A stretch of DNA of 50,807 nucleotides from an uncultured Dorea sp. (lineage in GTDB: Bacteria; Bacillota; Clostridia; Lachnospirales; Lachnospiraceae), in the NCBI GenBank assembly GCA_910588745.1, contig CAJURK010000020.1, forward strand, positions 1 to 50,807, in the 5' to 3' direction. Positions 34,749 to 43,988 of this stretch are shown here, piece by piece. The number at the start of each line of letters is the position of its first letter. The first letter of the stretch is position 1. Made by a program: the position numbers and the translations under genes. The notes beneath the pieces were generated by a model that saw only the letters and a program-made list of their open reading frames with translations, made no database searches and was not told the origin of the DNA.

Positions 34749-35864
34749 TTATTTCAGCACGCCGCTTCCAAATTTCTCCATCGCTAAAAGCGCCGCGCCT
34801 AAGGCTCCTCCATGCTCTCTTCTGTCGGCCCTTACCGGCTGCAGATAATCGATGTCCCTTGCAAACCGGTCATACTCCAGCGCTTTCTTCTGTAATACGC
34901 CCATATAGGGTTCCAGATACGTTCCCACTTCCCCGCCGATCACAATCTTCATATCCAGCGCCATTCTAAGATTTGTCGCCAGAACCGCCAGATCATCCAG
35001 ATAGGTATCCCATACTTGCACGGTTTCTTCCTCTCCCTGCCGCAGACGTTCAAAAAAAGCGTCAAGAGAACCTCCCTTCGACAGCGCGTCCGGTGAAAGG
35101 TATGCATCCGCGCATCCCTTTTTCCCGCAATAACAGGTCCGTCCGCCGGGAACCAGAACCATATGCCCCACTTCCCCCGCGCGGAACCCCTCCCCGGTCA
35201 TGAGCTGTCCGTTCTGGATCAAGGCTCCTCCCACCGTCCTGTTCAGGGAAATATATACATAATCAGAACACTCCGAAGATAATTCTACAAAACTTAAACA
35301 ATTCGCGTCATTTTCCACAATGAGCGGATAAGGAATGGTTCTGTAAAACCGATCCAAACTCACATACTCCAATTCGAAAATGTGAGACTGGACTATCCAT
35401 CCGACCTGCATATCTATGATTCCGGGAAACGAGATCCCCGCCCCCAGCATCCTGTTTTTCAAACGGCCTTTCCTTATCATCTCTTCCAGTTCGCCGCCGA
35501 TTTGCTCGTAAACCTCCGGTTCATCCCGAAACTTCAGGGGAACATTCTTTTTAGCGGCAATCTCCCCCAGCAGATTCGTTACTGTAAATCCTACATGGCT
35601 GGTGGCAATATCGATCCCCGCGCAAAAACCCGCCTTTCCATTCACCCTTATCTTTCTCGCCCTCCGTCCTCCGGTAGACTCGACCGCCTCCCCTTCCTCA
35701 AGAATCCCCTGTTCCATCAGCTCATTTACATTCTGCAGCGTGGTAGGCATACTAAGTCCGAGGGCGGAGCCGATTTCCTGTTTCGTTAAGCTTCCTTGTC
35801 TGCGCAGGAGCGCAAAGATCCGCTCCTGATTGTTTTCCTTCCCGGTTCCGGTGTTCTCAAGCAT
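34749..35864 (-). CDS. ROK-family transcriptional regulator (NagC/XylR type)
   Basis: About 371 residues: an N-terminal winged helix (about 10-65, RRQGSLTKQEIGSALGLSMP) fused to a sugar-kinase-like ROK domain. The ROK domain shows GAGISFPGIID, VENDANC and a zinc-binding GHM...CYCGKKGCADAY, in which the last acid is Asp instead of the usual Glu. It probably senses a sugar or amino sugar. I prefer the ATG at 35864, with AGGGGTGA upstream, over the GTG three codons earlier. Its targets are unknown; the adjacent sorbitol operon has its own regulator. Confidence 0.88.
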   Translation of the reverse strand: MLENTGTGKENNQERIFALLRRQGSLTKQEIGSALGLSMPTTLQNVNELMEQGILEEGEAVESTGGRRARKIRVNGKAGFCAGIDIATSHVGFTVTNLLGEIAAKKNVPLKFRDEPEVYEQIGGELEEMIRKGRLKNRMLGAGISFPGIIDMQVGWIVQSHIFELEYVSLDRFYRTIPYPLIVENDANCLSFVELSSECSDYVYISLNRTVGGALIQNGQLMTGEGFRAGEVGHMVLVPGGRTCYCGKKGCADAYLSPDALSKGGSLDAFFERLRQGEEETVQVWDTYLDDLAVLATNLRMALDMKIVIGGEVGTYLEPYMGVLQKKALEYDRFARDIDYLQPVRADRREHGGALGAALLAMEKFGSGVLK

Positions 35865-36020
35865 ATCGCTCACCCCTTTTGTTAAACACTTAATCGGAGT
35901 CTATTATACTTCCTCTCCTGTACAGATTCAAGCCGATATAAAAAAAGAAATTATCAGAAGCGATCCAAAAACGCCGGATCACTCAACAAGCTCTATGGAA
36001 CTGCAATTTCACGGAACTGC

Positions 36021-36070
36021 AAAAAGCAGCGCCGGATTACTGTGAGCAGTAACCTAGCGCCGCTTTTTTA
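36021..36070 (-). terminator. terminator of the sorbitol operon
   Basis: On the minus strand an outer stem, AAAAAGC-GCGC with GCGC-GCTTTTT, is interrupted by one mismatch and holds an inner hairpin, GTTACTG/CAGTAAT. It lies 12 bases after the gutB stop. Confidence 0.78.
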
Positions 36071-36081
36071 ATGAGAGACTT

Positions 36082-36447
36082 CTATATTTCTAATATCTGA
36101 ATGACTGTTCCAACCTGAATATCCGGCATCGGCTTACTCTCCACACAGATCGTACCCGGAAGTTCCGCCGCAGAAGCTCCGTTAAAGTTAACGGTGCAGT
36201 GTCCTAAGCCTGCCAGCGTTACCGGCGCCTCTTCTCCAACCGCCGTAATCCGATACTCATTTTCATCAATCTTAAGAATCTGTCCTGCCCCAATCGCTCC
36301 GTTAATCGGATTTACATTGATGGAATAGCAGTAATCTTTTAATTCCTCCGGCGCATTGTCCCCAAACAGGATAAACATATTAGAATCCTCAAATTCCTTT
36401 ACACAAGCGCCCAGCGCTTTTACCTTATTTTCATATATCACGTTCAT
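36082..36447 (-). CDS. srlB: PTS glucitol/sorbitol transporter subunit IIA
   Basis: Accepts phosphate from HPr and passes it to the IIB domain. It has 121 residues with the glucitol-IIA fold; the phosphorylated His is probably the one in GLGHCTVNF. No membrane segment. AGGAGG precedes the start. It is the last gene of the operon, 21 bases after srlE. Confidence 0.95.
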   Translation of the reverse strand: MNVIYENKVKALGACVKEFEDSNMFILFGDNAPEELKDYCYSINVNPINGAIGAGQILKIDENEYRITAVGEEAPVTLAGLGHCTVNFNGASAAELPGTICVESKPMPDIQVGTVIQILEI

Positions 36448-36468
36448 TGCCGACCCTCCTAGTCTTTT

Positions 36469-37482
36469 TTAATACAATCCAAAGCTTGCCGCATATGCCA
36501 GAAGCACGCGAATCCATCCTGTTGCGAAACGGGAATACATTACGGATACAACGCCCACCTCAATGGTCTCTGTCTCCGCTTCCGCCAAGCCTAAACCAAC
36601 CGGAATAAAGTCGCAGGCTCCCTGTGTATTGATTGCAAAGAGCGCCGGCAGCGCAAGCTGCGGAGCAATATTGCCTTTTCCGATCTCTGCTCCTACCAAA
36701 GTACCAACGATCTGTGCGATAACCGCTCCAGGCCCAAGCAGCGCAGACAAGCCGGGAATGGAACATACAATACCAAGAATCACAAGTCCGCCGATATTTC
36801 CCGCAAGAGGCGTAAGAACCGATGCAAACGCGTCGCCAAAACCGGAACCATTGATAATACCGATTAACAAGGATACGAATCCCATGAAAGGAAGCAGCGT
36901 GGTGATACAGGTCTGAATTGCGTCTCTTGCCGCCTGGTAGAACGTATTTACCACTTTACCCGCGCCAAGTCCGATTACCGTTACAAGGCTCTTCTTTTCC
37001 TGGCTGGCCAGCGTTTCCGATACTTTCTTGTCGGCGCTGAATTTCACGCCCTCGGACTTCTTTTCCTCATGCGCCGGCTTACTCTCGGCTGCCGGCGCCG
37101 CGGTGCCGTCGGCAAGGGATACCTGCTTCGAGGTTACCGCCGACACGTAGATATCCTCTGTAATAAACTGAGCCATAGGCCCTGATTTTCCAACCGGCAT
37201 AACATTGATGGTAGGAATCCGTTTCTTTGGGTAAATACCGCAGCGCAGGGTTCCGCCGCAGTCGATGATTACTAACGCCAGCTCTTCCTCCGGGCAATTG
37301 GTCTTGAATCCATTCACCGGCTCAAGTCCGGTAAGTTCTACAATCTTTGCCAGACATTCCGGCTCCGCGCCGCCGCCTGTAATATACATTACTTTATTGC
37401 GCTGCTCGGTAGGCGTAATCGTAAGAGGGCCTCCGAAACCGCCTGCGCCATGTTCTACACGAATTGATTTATATTCTGCCAT
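36469..37482 (-). CDS. srlE: PTS glucitol/sorbitol transporter subunit IIBC
   Basis: Phosphotransfer and part of the membrane channel, 337 residues. The IIB region (about 1-125) has TNCPEEEL and the phosphorylated Cys in TLRCGIYPKKRIPTINV. A charged linker follows, then a membrane region (about 170-335) with repeated hydrophobic segments (VSLLIGIINGSGFGDAF). AGGAGG lies upstream. It works with srlA and srlB as the EII complex. Confidence 0.95.
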   Translation of the reverse strand: MAEYKSIRVEHGAGGFGGPLTITPTEQRNKVMYITGGGAEPECLAKIVELTGLEPVNGFKTNCPEEELALVIIDCGGTLRCGIYPKKRIPTINVMPVGKSGPMAQFITEDIYVSAVTSKQVSLADGTAAPAAESKPAHEEKKSEGVKFSADKKVSETLASQEKKSLVTVIGLGAGKVVNTFYQAARDAIQTCITTLLPFMGFVSLLIGIINGSGFGDAFASVLTPLAGNIGGLVILGIVCSIPGLSALLGPGAVIAQIVGTLVGAEIGKGNIAPQLALPALFAINTQGACDFIPVGLGLAEAETETIEVGVVSVMYSRFATGWIRVLLAYAASFGLY

Positions 37483-37507
37483 GATAAAATCCTCCTTTTC
37501 CCTTCCC

Positions 37508-38056
37508 TTATTTCACTTTCAGCTCTCTGCTCAGTTTTACGCCCTGCTGCTTTTCGACTAATTTTGTTGTAAATTCTGTCGCCCATCCGGAAATGAAGTT
37601 TGCAACCAGACCGACTAATAAGTAGCGGACTGCGAGCGGCACGGTGCTAAGCCCCAGAGCCGTAACTCCATTTGCAATGCCAAGCCAGATAAACAGCTCG
37701 GAAGCATTGATATGCGGGAAAATACCATTATTGGTATGGCAGTGGTAGGTTGCGGACGCATAGTAACAGGGCTTATAAAACTCCGGCATAAATTTACCGA
37801 TAGAAAGCGCCATTGGGTTGCCCAGCATAAACGCGCTGACAAAGGGCAGAACCATATATCTCAAAATCGGATTGCCGGTACAAATCCTTGCAATCTTCTC
37901 AATCTTCTCGTCTCCTACCAGCGCAATAATTGCGTTCATCAAAATCAACAGCATCACGATTGTAGGAATAATCCCGGTCACCCAGCTTACAAACTGCGTT
38001 CCGCCTAAAGTAAATAAATTCATAAAGCCAGAGGCTAATTTTACGATAAAATCCAT
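37508..38056 (-). CDS. srlA: PTS glucitol/sorbitol transporter subunit IIC
   Basis: Membrane channel that binds sorbitol, 182 residues, with several helices (VTGIIPTIVMLLILMNAIIALVG and others, split here by the limit on residues: VTGIIPTIVMLLILM then NAIIALVGD). Conserved stretches are TGNPILRYMVLPFVSAFMLG and HTNNGIFPHINASELF. It is 26 bases upstream of srlE. A 106-base gap follows gutM. Confidence 0.95.
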   Translation of the reverse strand: MDFIVKLASGFMNLFTLGGTQFVSWVTGIIPTIVMLLILMNAIIALVGDEKIEKIARICTGNPILRYMVLPFVSAFMLGNPMALSIGKFMPEFYKPCYYASATYHCHTNNGIFPHINASELFIWLGIANGVTALGLSTVPLAVRYLLVGLVANFISGWATEFTTKLVEKQQGVKLSRELKVK

Positions 38057-38162
38057 AATGATCCACCTTTCTACTATCTGTTATTCGTCTCAAATTCCGC
38101 AGGAACGGATATCTGCCGTAATCCCGTCAGCGTTCGGTATGTACGTATCGTCATTCCTGCTT

Positions 38163-38615
38163 TTACTGCAGCGCTTTTTTGCGCTGCAATAATCCTGTGA
38201 CAGAACGGCCGGCTCTCTGGAACGGAGTGGGAGGATTTACGATTTCCTCTCCGGAAATATACTTGCGGTAAGTAAGCGCCGCGTCCCTCACTGCTTTGCG
38301 CAGGTTCTTATGTGTTTTGGAAACTTCTTCTCCGCTTAACTCTCCCACATACTTATCCCGGAACCCTTCCATTTCTTTAAAGCGCGCAAGGCAGGTAACC
38401 CCTTCTAACTTCTTCGCTTTTCTGATCATTCCTCCGTCGTCAATTAGAAACAGCACGATCGCTCCGGCGTGGAAGCCTCCCGCCTGCCTTCCGCAGACTA
38501 CTTTGCCCTGCTTTCTGTACTCGGTAAATTCTTTTGCAAAATACTTCATCTGCATCATGGAAGCGATCCCCTGCAGAAGAAACGCAATCGCAAATACGAT
38601 AATAATCTTAAGCAT
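38163..38615 (-). CDS. gutM: glucitol operon activator GutM
   Basis: A small protein of 150 residues with one N-terminal membrane helix (IIIVFAIAFLLQGIASMM), then a charged cytosolic part (KQGKVVCGRQAGGFHAGAIV). GutM is an activator of the E. coli glucitol operon and is encoded beside the PTS genes in Clostridia too; its mechanism is unclear. The gene order srlR-gutM-srlA is typical. Confidence 0.9.
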   Translation of the reverse strand: MLKIIIVFAIAFLLQGIASMMQMKYFAKEFTEYRKQGKVVCGRQAGGFHAGAIVLFLIDDGGMIRKAKKLEGVTCLARFKEMEGFRDKYVGELSGEEVSKTHKNLRKAVRDAALTYRKYISGEEIVNPPTPFQRAGRSVTGLLQRKKALQ

Positions 38616-38648
38616 TATTTACTCCTCCGTCCTGTCATAATTCACTGG

Positions 38649-40568
38649 TTACTCATTCACCTGCCGGTACATAGCTTTCAGCAGCGCATAAAAGCTGTCT
38701 GCCTTTGCAATCTTCTCCAGCAGCTCCATATCCTGGGATATACTGATCATCTCATCGTAGAGACGGATCAGCAGCCCGTCGTCATAATCGCCTTTCTCCG
38801 GAAGTCCAAGTAAGAAGATGATGCGGATGTCATGCTCGCCGGAACGAATCGGCCTGTCTGATACCCCGATTGCCAACGCCAGCTTATCCGATGCATACTG
38901 AATGCTGTGCGGAATGGCAATCGCATGGTCAAACACCATGGTTCCCTTTTCTTCTCTCTCCCGAAGCCTTTTCGCGAATCCCTCGTCTACTCTGCCCTGT
39001 TCTTTTAAACGGCCGGCCATCTGCTCTACCGATGCTTCGTAGGAAAGTGATCCGTCGAACACAAAGAATGCGTCCTCCTCCAAAAGTCCCGTCATCATAA
39101 ACCAGTTGTTATCCACAACCGGAACTTCGATCTTGTCCCAGTACTTGGCTTTCTCTATCTTATGCAGCAGCTCCCGCTCATTAAAAATCTCATGAATCCG
39201 AATCACCGGCCGGCTGCATTCGCAGGGAAGCTTCACCGTCGTAAGTACGATGTCAAACTCCTCCAGAATTTGTCTGCTCACATTTTCATCGGCAAATACC
39301 GTCATTTCTGCCGAACTGTCCAGCACCTTTTTAAGCTGCGCCTCCACCAGCCTTGCGGTAACCCTGCCTGTTCCGCACACAACCGCCGCCCGGAATCTTT
39401 TCGTCCGCTTTAGGTCGTTCTCCGTTAAGAACACCCCAAAGTACGAAGCTAAGTATCCGCGCTCATCCTCCGATACCTTCAGACTGTATTCCCTGCCGAT
39501 GACGGACGCCGCAATTCCGGCCATCTCATATGCCAGAGGATACTTTGTCTTCAAATCATCCAGCATGGGGTTGGCCAAACGGACGCCAAAACGCAGCCGG
39601 TTCATCATAAACATCAGATGATATAAAAATTCATCGGTGAACTCACCGCTTATGATTGAAATATCCATCTCTGCCTGGATGGCCTTTAGGATCTTGTTCA
39701 TCAGCTCCCTGACTTCCTCATCCAGCTTAATCTTCTGCATATTTTCCGTGTCAGCCGGCGTGCGCATTCCCACGATCGGCAGCAGCACGAACAGCTTCTC
39801 TTCCACCGGAAATTCAATCTGCAAGATCTTAGAGATTTCATTCATAAGCTGATCCACAATCATAAATTCCTGCCGGGAAGTTAAATTGTAATAGCTCGCC
39901 GACAATCCTCCGATATAATGCCCCGTCAGAAACCGATCCAGCATCAAAGTTATGTACTGCCTGAACCTGGTCTGCACGCTTTTTTCAAAGGAATGACTGG
40001 AAAATGTCCGCTCAATTATGTCTGCGATTTCTTTGTCCAGCGGATATTCCCCGTAAATCTGCTGGTAATTATTCTCCAGCACATATTTTCGGATATCTTT
40101 TTCCTCGCCTCGAAGACTCATGCCTTTGCTGGTCTGTCCATATATTTCCAGGCGGTATGCCGCAAGTTCCCCCCTGAGCTTCTTCATATCGCCGACCAGC
40201 GTCGTACGGCCTACGTTCATCTCATATGCCAGCTCGTCGGTAAGCAAAGGCTCTTCCGTACGCATCAGCTTGCCGAACGCATAATCCATCCGGTTGCGGG
40301 GGGAATTTAAGAAATCATCCGATTCCATCATTTTTGCAAATGTTTCCCGAAACCGTTCCAGATTAAAAATCCTTAAGGAATATCTGCCCTGTTCGCCCAT
40401 AATTTCCGCACAGTCCGCCAGTTCTTCGTTAAGCTGCCTGATATCGTTGCGCACCGTCCGCTCGCTCACATCCAGCTTTGCCGCCAAAGTGCCGACCGAA
40501 ATCACCGAGCTTTTTCTAAATAGCTGCAGCATATTCGCATTCCGGTTATCTCCAAATAAGCTCTTCAA
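38649..40568 (-). CDS. PRD/EIIA-type transcriptional regulator of the sorbitol operon
   Basis: A 639-residue regulator of the BglG/MtlR type. Order: two winged-helix DNA-binding domains (about 10-140), two PRD domains (about 180-390), an EIIB-like domain with VVCGTGRVTARL (Cys near residue 405), and an EIIA-like C-terminal domain with FDHAIAIPHS (phosphorylatable His). Phosphorylation by HPr and EIIB normally tunes such proteins to sugar flux. DNA-binding rather than RNA-binding heads imply a transcription activator rather than an antiterminator. It lies between srlD and gutM. Confidence 0.92.
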   Translation of the reverse strand: MKSLFGDNRNANMLQLFRKSSVISVGTLAAKLDVSERTVRNDIRQLNEELADCAEIMGEQGRYSLRIFNLERFRETFAKMMESDDFLNSPRNRMDYAFGKLMRTEEPLLTDELAYEMNVGRTTLVGDMKKLRGELAAYRLEIYGQTSKGMSLRGEEKDIRKYVLENNYQQIYGEYPLDKEIADIIERTFSSHSFEKSVQTRFRQYITLMLDRFLTGHYIGGLSASYYNLTSRQEFMIVDQLMNEISKILQIEFPVEEKLFVLLPIVGMRTPADTENMQKIKLDEEVRELMNKILKAIQAEMDISIISGEFTDEFLYHLMFMMNRLRFGVRLANPMLDDLKTKYPLAYEMAGIAASVIGREYSLKVSEDERGYLASYFGVFLTENDLKRTKRFRAAVVCGTGRVTARLVEAQLKKVLDSSAEMTVFADENVSRQILEEFDIVLTTVKLPCECSRPVIRIHEIFNERELLHKIEKAKYWDKIEVPVVDNNWFMMTGLLEEDAFFVFDGSLSYEASVEQMAGRLKEQGRVDEGFAKRLREREEKGTMVFDHAIAIPHSIQYASDKLALAIGVSDRPIRSGEHDIRIIFLLGLPEKGDYDDGLLIRLYDEMISISQDMELLEKIAKADSFYALLKAMYRQVNE

Positions 40569-40711
40569 TTGCCAGCACTCCTTTCTCTCCGAATACCTTC
40601 CCGGACTCTTTCTGATACCTGCCTCCGAGGCTCATATTCTGAAATTCCTCTTTCTTTCTCTTTTGCTGATACACCATTGCATTAATTCCAAAACAGTCTC
40701 CGCTCTGATTC

Positions 40712-41512
40712 CTATCCCCGTGATTTTCCTCCGGAAATATTAATCGTTGTTCCTGCAATATAGCTTGCCCTGTCAGAGACCAGATATGCAACCAGATCTC
40801 CCACTTCGTCCAGTTTGCCGTCGCGGCCCATCGGAATCACCTTCGTATAATCGGTTGACAATTCTTCCGGCTTGCAGCCTCTGGTGTAAGCCAACGCTTC
40901 ATTATAAGCCGCCGTGCGAAGGCCGGTAGCCTCCATGATTCCAGGCGCGCATGCCAAAACGCGGATGTTATATTTGCCAAGCTCCTTTGCCCATGAACGG
41001 GTAAAGCTATCTACCGCTCCCTTTGTAGCCGAGTAGGCCGACTGTCCCTGAGAACCTTCTTTTCCGGATTCCGAAGACATATTCACAATCACGCCTCCTC
41101 CCTGCTTTAACATCTGCTTTGCGCAGGCCTGTGCGCAGAGGAATACACCCTTTACATTGACCGCGAACATCTTGTTAAAGGAATCGTCGTTCAGCTCATA
41201 CTGGGGCTTTTCTCCAGCCACGTCAACCAAAAGCCTCGGGAGGTTGATACCGGCGTTATTTACCAGAGCGTCGATCCTTCCATATTTTTCAACCACTGCC
41301 TCTGTCATGGCCTTCACGCTGTCGGCATCGGTCACATTGCACTGGACGCAATATACGCCGTCAAGCTCCGCTCCGGTCTCTACGTTCATGTCCACAATTA
41401 CCGCGTTCGCTCCGACGCCGGTAAGCCTCTCTACTACATGCTTGCCGATACCGGACGCGCCGCCTGTTACAATAACGACCTTACCCTCTAACTCAAGCCA
41501 GTTCTTATCCAT
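40712..41512 (-). CDS. srlD: sorbitol-6-phosphate dehydrogenase, SDR family
   Basis: Oxidises D-sorbitol-6-phosphate to D-fructose-6-phosphate with NAD. It is a short-chain dehydrogenase of 266 residues: TGGASGIGKHVVERL nucleotide-binding loop, NNAG, catalytic Ser near VNMSSESG and YSATKGAV (YxxxK). AGGAGG lies upstream of the ATG. First gene of the operon. The specific substrate is inferred from the PTS neighbours. Confidence 0.93.
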   Translation of the reverse strand: MDKNWLELEGKVVIVTGGASGIGKHVVERLTGVGANAVIVDMNVETGAELDGVYCVQCNVTDADSVKAMTEAVVEKYGRIDALVNNAGINLPRLLVDVAGEKPQYELNDDSFNKMFAVNVKGVFLCAQACAKQMLKQGGGVIVNMSSESGKEGSQGQSAYSATKGAVDSFTRSWAKELGKYNIRVLACAPGIMEATGLRTAAYNEALAYTRGCKPEELSTDYTKVIPMGRDGKLDEVGDLVAYLVSDRASYIAGTTINISGGKSRG

Positions 41513-41710
41513 TTGTTTCTCCTCCTTTTGATACTTTGTTTTTGTGAGTTCATTGTATAAAACAAAGCGTCCTTCTTTAATACCAGCTTTTTCACCTGTT
41601 CGGAAATGGATTAGTTCACTGTTTTTCCACCTGCCGGAAACCTTCCTTTCAAACCTTTTATTCCCTTTATTTGTAATATCTTTTATTAATTATTTTATTA
41701 AAGTAATTTC

Positions 41711-41738
41711 ATTATAAACAATCACAAAAGAAAGTCAA
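41711..41738 (-). promoter_or_regulatory. sigma-A promoter of the sorbitol operon
   Basis: TTGACT (41733-41738), 16 bases, TATAAT (41711-41716) on the minus strand, giving a leader of about 190 bases that is AT-rich with no clear antiterminator structure. Confidence 0.7.
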
Positions 41739-41750
41739 TACATTCGAAAA

Positions 41751-41771
41751 AAATATTTTGCGAAAATATTT
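41751..41771. promoter_or_regulatory. palindromic operator upstream of the sorbitol promoter
   Basis: Nine-base arms AAATATTTT (41751-41759) and AAAATATTT (41763-41771) flank GCG. The centre is about 57 bases upstream of the expected start point, the usual place for an activator. The PRD-type regulator in the operon is the natural candidate. Confidence 0.55.
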
Positions 41772-41783
41772 GTCCGCAAGCAA

Positions 41784-41839
41784 AAACAAACCGCAGCCGC
41801 ACTGGAAGTTTTCTATTCCAGTACGGCTGCGGTTTGTTT
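41784..41839 (-). terminator. strong terminator of the RNA-ligase-like gene
   Basis: A stem of more than twenty pairs: AAACAAACCGCAGCCG with its complement, one mismatch, then ACTGGAA/TTCCAGT around an eight-base loop; followed on the minus strand by TTTGTTTTTG. The remainder of the 41513-41931 gap holds the sorbitol promoter, its operator and the leader. Confidence 0.88.
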
Positions 41840-41931
41840 CTCCATGCCGTCCATTTATTTTACCGAATATCTATGATCTGTCATCTGCTTCTGTACAGCC
41901 GCCTCCCAAAACCACCGGCTAGTTTAACGCC

Positions 41932-42459
41932 TCATTCCTGCAAATCCCACGTTTTAAGATTCTGATACGGACTGCTCCGCGCCAGACCAATCTTCACCCC
42001 TTTGCCGGAAAACGGGCTGAAATTCGTCTGAAGCACATGAAAACCTGTAAGCATCTGCTTCTCCGTCAATTTGCGGGCTACCGCGGCATGCGGCATCCAT
42101 CCGAAGGGCTGGCAGCGGCTCTTTCTTTTCGCTCCCTCAAACCTGTCGAGCGCTGTATTTACCGATACACACAAGTCATGGAGATACCGATTCAAAACAG
42201 GCTCCAGAAACAATACATGGGGCTTAAAGCATCCGATTGCCACCCAGTCTACCGCCCCTGCGCGCCATGCGGCGGAACATTCTTCCAAGGCCGAAATCAG
42301 TTCTTCTTCCGGGCAGTTTTCACATGCCGCCACCGTAAGATGCGGTGGAATCCTATGCTCCGCCATATAAGCATTCCCTGTTTTTACAGCCACTTTCTCC
42401 ATATGCTTCCTAAGCGTCTTCTCCGTCTGACTGTCAAAATACAACGATACCAAATACAT
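41932..42459 (-). CDS. 2'-5' RNA ligase superfamily protein
   Basis: A 175-residue 2H-phosphoesterase-like protein. The first signature is PPHLTVAA (HxT). The second position reads MPHAAVARKL, so Thr or Ser of the second HxT/S is Ala, which may weaken or alter catalysis. Such proteins act on 2',3'-cyclic or 2'-5'-linked phosphates; the physiological substrate is unknown. It starts 14 bases after the CDF transporter stop and is probably cotranscribed with it. Confidence 0.8.
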   Translation of the reverse strand: MYLVSLYFDSQTEKTLRKHMEKVAVKTGNAYMAEHRIPPHLTVAACENCPEEELISALEECSAAWRAGAVDWVAIGCFKPHVLFLEPVLNRYLHDLCVSVNTALDRFEGAKRKSRCQPFGWMPHAAVARKLTEKQMLTGFHVLQTNFSPFSGKGVKIGLARSSPYQNLKTWDLQE

Positions 42460-42473
42460 TCGTTCCTCATTTC

Positions 42474-43346
42474 TTATACCGGGTTTACGTGAATCAGGAT
42501 ATGCTTAATCTTAGGCCATCCCTCTTCGATCGCGTCATGCACCCGTTCTGCAATCGCGTGGCTTTCCCCCAGGGAAAGCTCTGCATCCGCTCCAATCTCC
42601 ATCTCCACATAAATCTTATTACCAAACATCCGGGTGCGCAGCAAATCCACTCCGGCCACCCCGGAAATTCTCATTGCGCACTCCCTTAGTTCCTCTTCCA
42701 TCTGTCCGTCGCAGGACTTATCCACCATCTTATCTACTGCGTCTTTGAAAATATCCAACGCCGCCTTTTCGATAAACAGGCAAATTACCAGGCTTGCCGC
42801 CGGTTCCATAAACGGATGCCCTATCATAGCGCCTCCGATACCGATCAGCGCGCCCACCGACGAAAGCGCGTCGGACCGATGATGCCATGCATCCGCCATC
42901 AGCGCCCCAGAATCAATTCTCTTCGCATAATATCTGGTATACCAGAACATTGCTTCCTTTGCTGCAATCGAAATAACAGCCGCAAATAACGCCAGCATTC
43001 CGGGAATCTCTGTCACATATTCTCCGCCAATCAGCTTCATAACCGCTGTATACCCGATGCCGAGACCCGTGACCGCCAGCACGGTAGACAATACGATGGC
43101 CGCGACGCACTCCAGCCTCTCATGGCCGAAAGGATGCTCTTTATCCGATTCTTTACTGGCCATCCTTACGCCGATCATTACCACAATGCTGCTGAATACA
43201 TCCGACGCAGAATGAACCGCATCGCTGACCATAGCTCCCGAACGTGCAATGATCCCCGCCATAAGCTTAAAAAGGGAGAGCGCCAGATTCCACGCCACGC
43301 TGACCATCGATACCCTGACCGCCGTTTTTTCAAAATCATCCATCAT
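42474..43346 (-). CDS. cation diffusion facilitator transporter
   Basis: Proton-coupled exporter of divalent metals such as Zn, Mn or Fe. It has 290 residues with six predicted membrane helices. The metal site is formed by SDAVHSASDV (HxxxD-type in helix 2) and DAWHHRSDALSS in helix 5, and HPFGHERLE is conserved between. The C-terminal cytosolic domain (about 205-290) ends in HILIHVNP. AGGAGG lies before the ATG pair at 43346. Metal specificity is not determined. Confidence 0.93.
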   Translation of the reverse strand: MMDDFEKTAVRVSMVSVAWNLALSLFKLMAGIIARSGAMVSDAVHSASDVFSSIVVMIGVRMASKESDKEHPFGHERLECVAAIVLSTVLAVTGLGIGYTAVMKLIGGEYVTEIPGMLALFAAVISIAAKEAMFWYTRYYAKRIDSGALMADAWHHRSDALSSVGALIGIGGAMIGHPFMEPAASLVICLFIEKAALDIFKDAVDKMVDKSCDGQMEEELRECAMRISGVAGVDLLRTRMFGNKIYVEMEIGADAELSLGESHAIAERVHDAIEEGWPKIKHILIHVNPV

Positions 43347-43414
43347 GATACTACCTCCTGAAAATCCTAAAGCTATTCATTCTTTTGCGGTATGTCAACG
43401 ATTAATCCGAACCG

Positions 43415-43894
43415 TTACTCTTTCATGACAAAGGACTTATTGTCAACTGCCCGCATCGTTGCCAGAATCCCATCCAAATGGTCATACTCGTGCTGAATCA
43501 GTTCTGCCATATCGTCCTCCATTTTCATCTCCTGCATATTCCAATTCTCATCCCGGTACCGTAAGACGCAGGATCTGTATCGGCGAACTTTTACCAATAA
43601 ATTTGGAAAAGACATGCAGTCATCCATCAGTTCCATCCTTTCATCCCCCGTAAACTCCAGGGACGGATTGATAATCACGTAAGGCTTATCTGTAAGAATA
43701 CAGATTAACCGCTTACGCACTCCAATCTGAGGCGCTGCAATCGCCCTGCCAAAACCATAATCCCGGCGAATACCCCTGATACAGTCAAACATGTCCTCGT
43801 AAACCGGACGCAGTTCTCCCAGTTCTTCTTTTTTTACTTCCTCACTGATCTGATAAAGCTTCGGATCCCCAAGCAGCAATATTTTCCGTTCCAT
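43415..43894 (-). CDS. peptide deformylase-like protein, diverged
   Basis: A 159-residue protein with the peptide deformylase fold. Motif 1 is FGRAIAAPQIG and motif 3 is IQHEYDHLDG, an intact HExxH. Motif 2, usually EGCLS, is DDCMSFPN: the metal-binding Cys is kept but the flanking Glu-Gly is Asp-Asp. Normal deformylases remove formyl from nascent proteins; this variant is similar to second copies seen in Firmicutes and may have reduced or altered activity. AGAGG lies ten bases upstream. Confidence 0.8.
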   Translation of the reverse strand: MERKILLLGDPKLYQISEEVKKEELGELRPVYEDMFDCIRGIRRDYGFGRAIAAPQIGVRKRLICILTDKPYVIINPSLEFTGDERMELMDDCMSFPNLLVKVRRYRSCVLRYRDENWNMQEMKMEDDMAELIQHEYDHLDGILATMRAVDNKSFVMKE

Positions 43895-43988
43895 ACGATA
43901 CCTCTGTTCTTATTTTCTATGCGGCGGTCCCCTGATTGCTAAACAGCCGGCATATTAACCTTTATTTTATCCCGGTTATTCCTCTGCG

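Noticed and set aside
38057..38162. Inverted repeat GCAGGAA/TTCCTGC in the gutM-srlA gap
   Set aside because: Seven-base arms about 50 bases apart, without a T run; too weak to call a feature.
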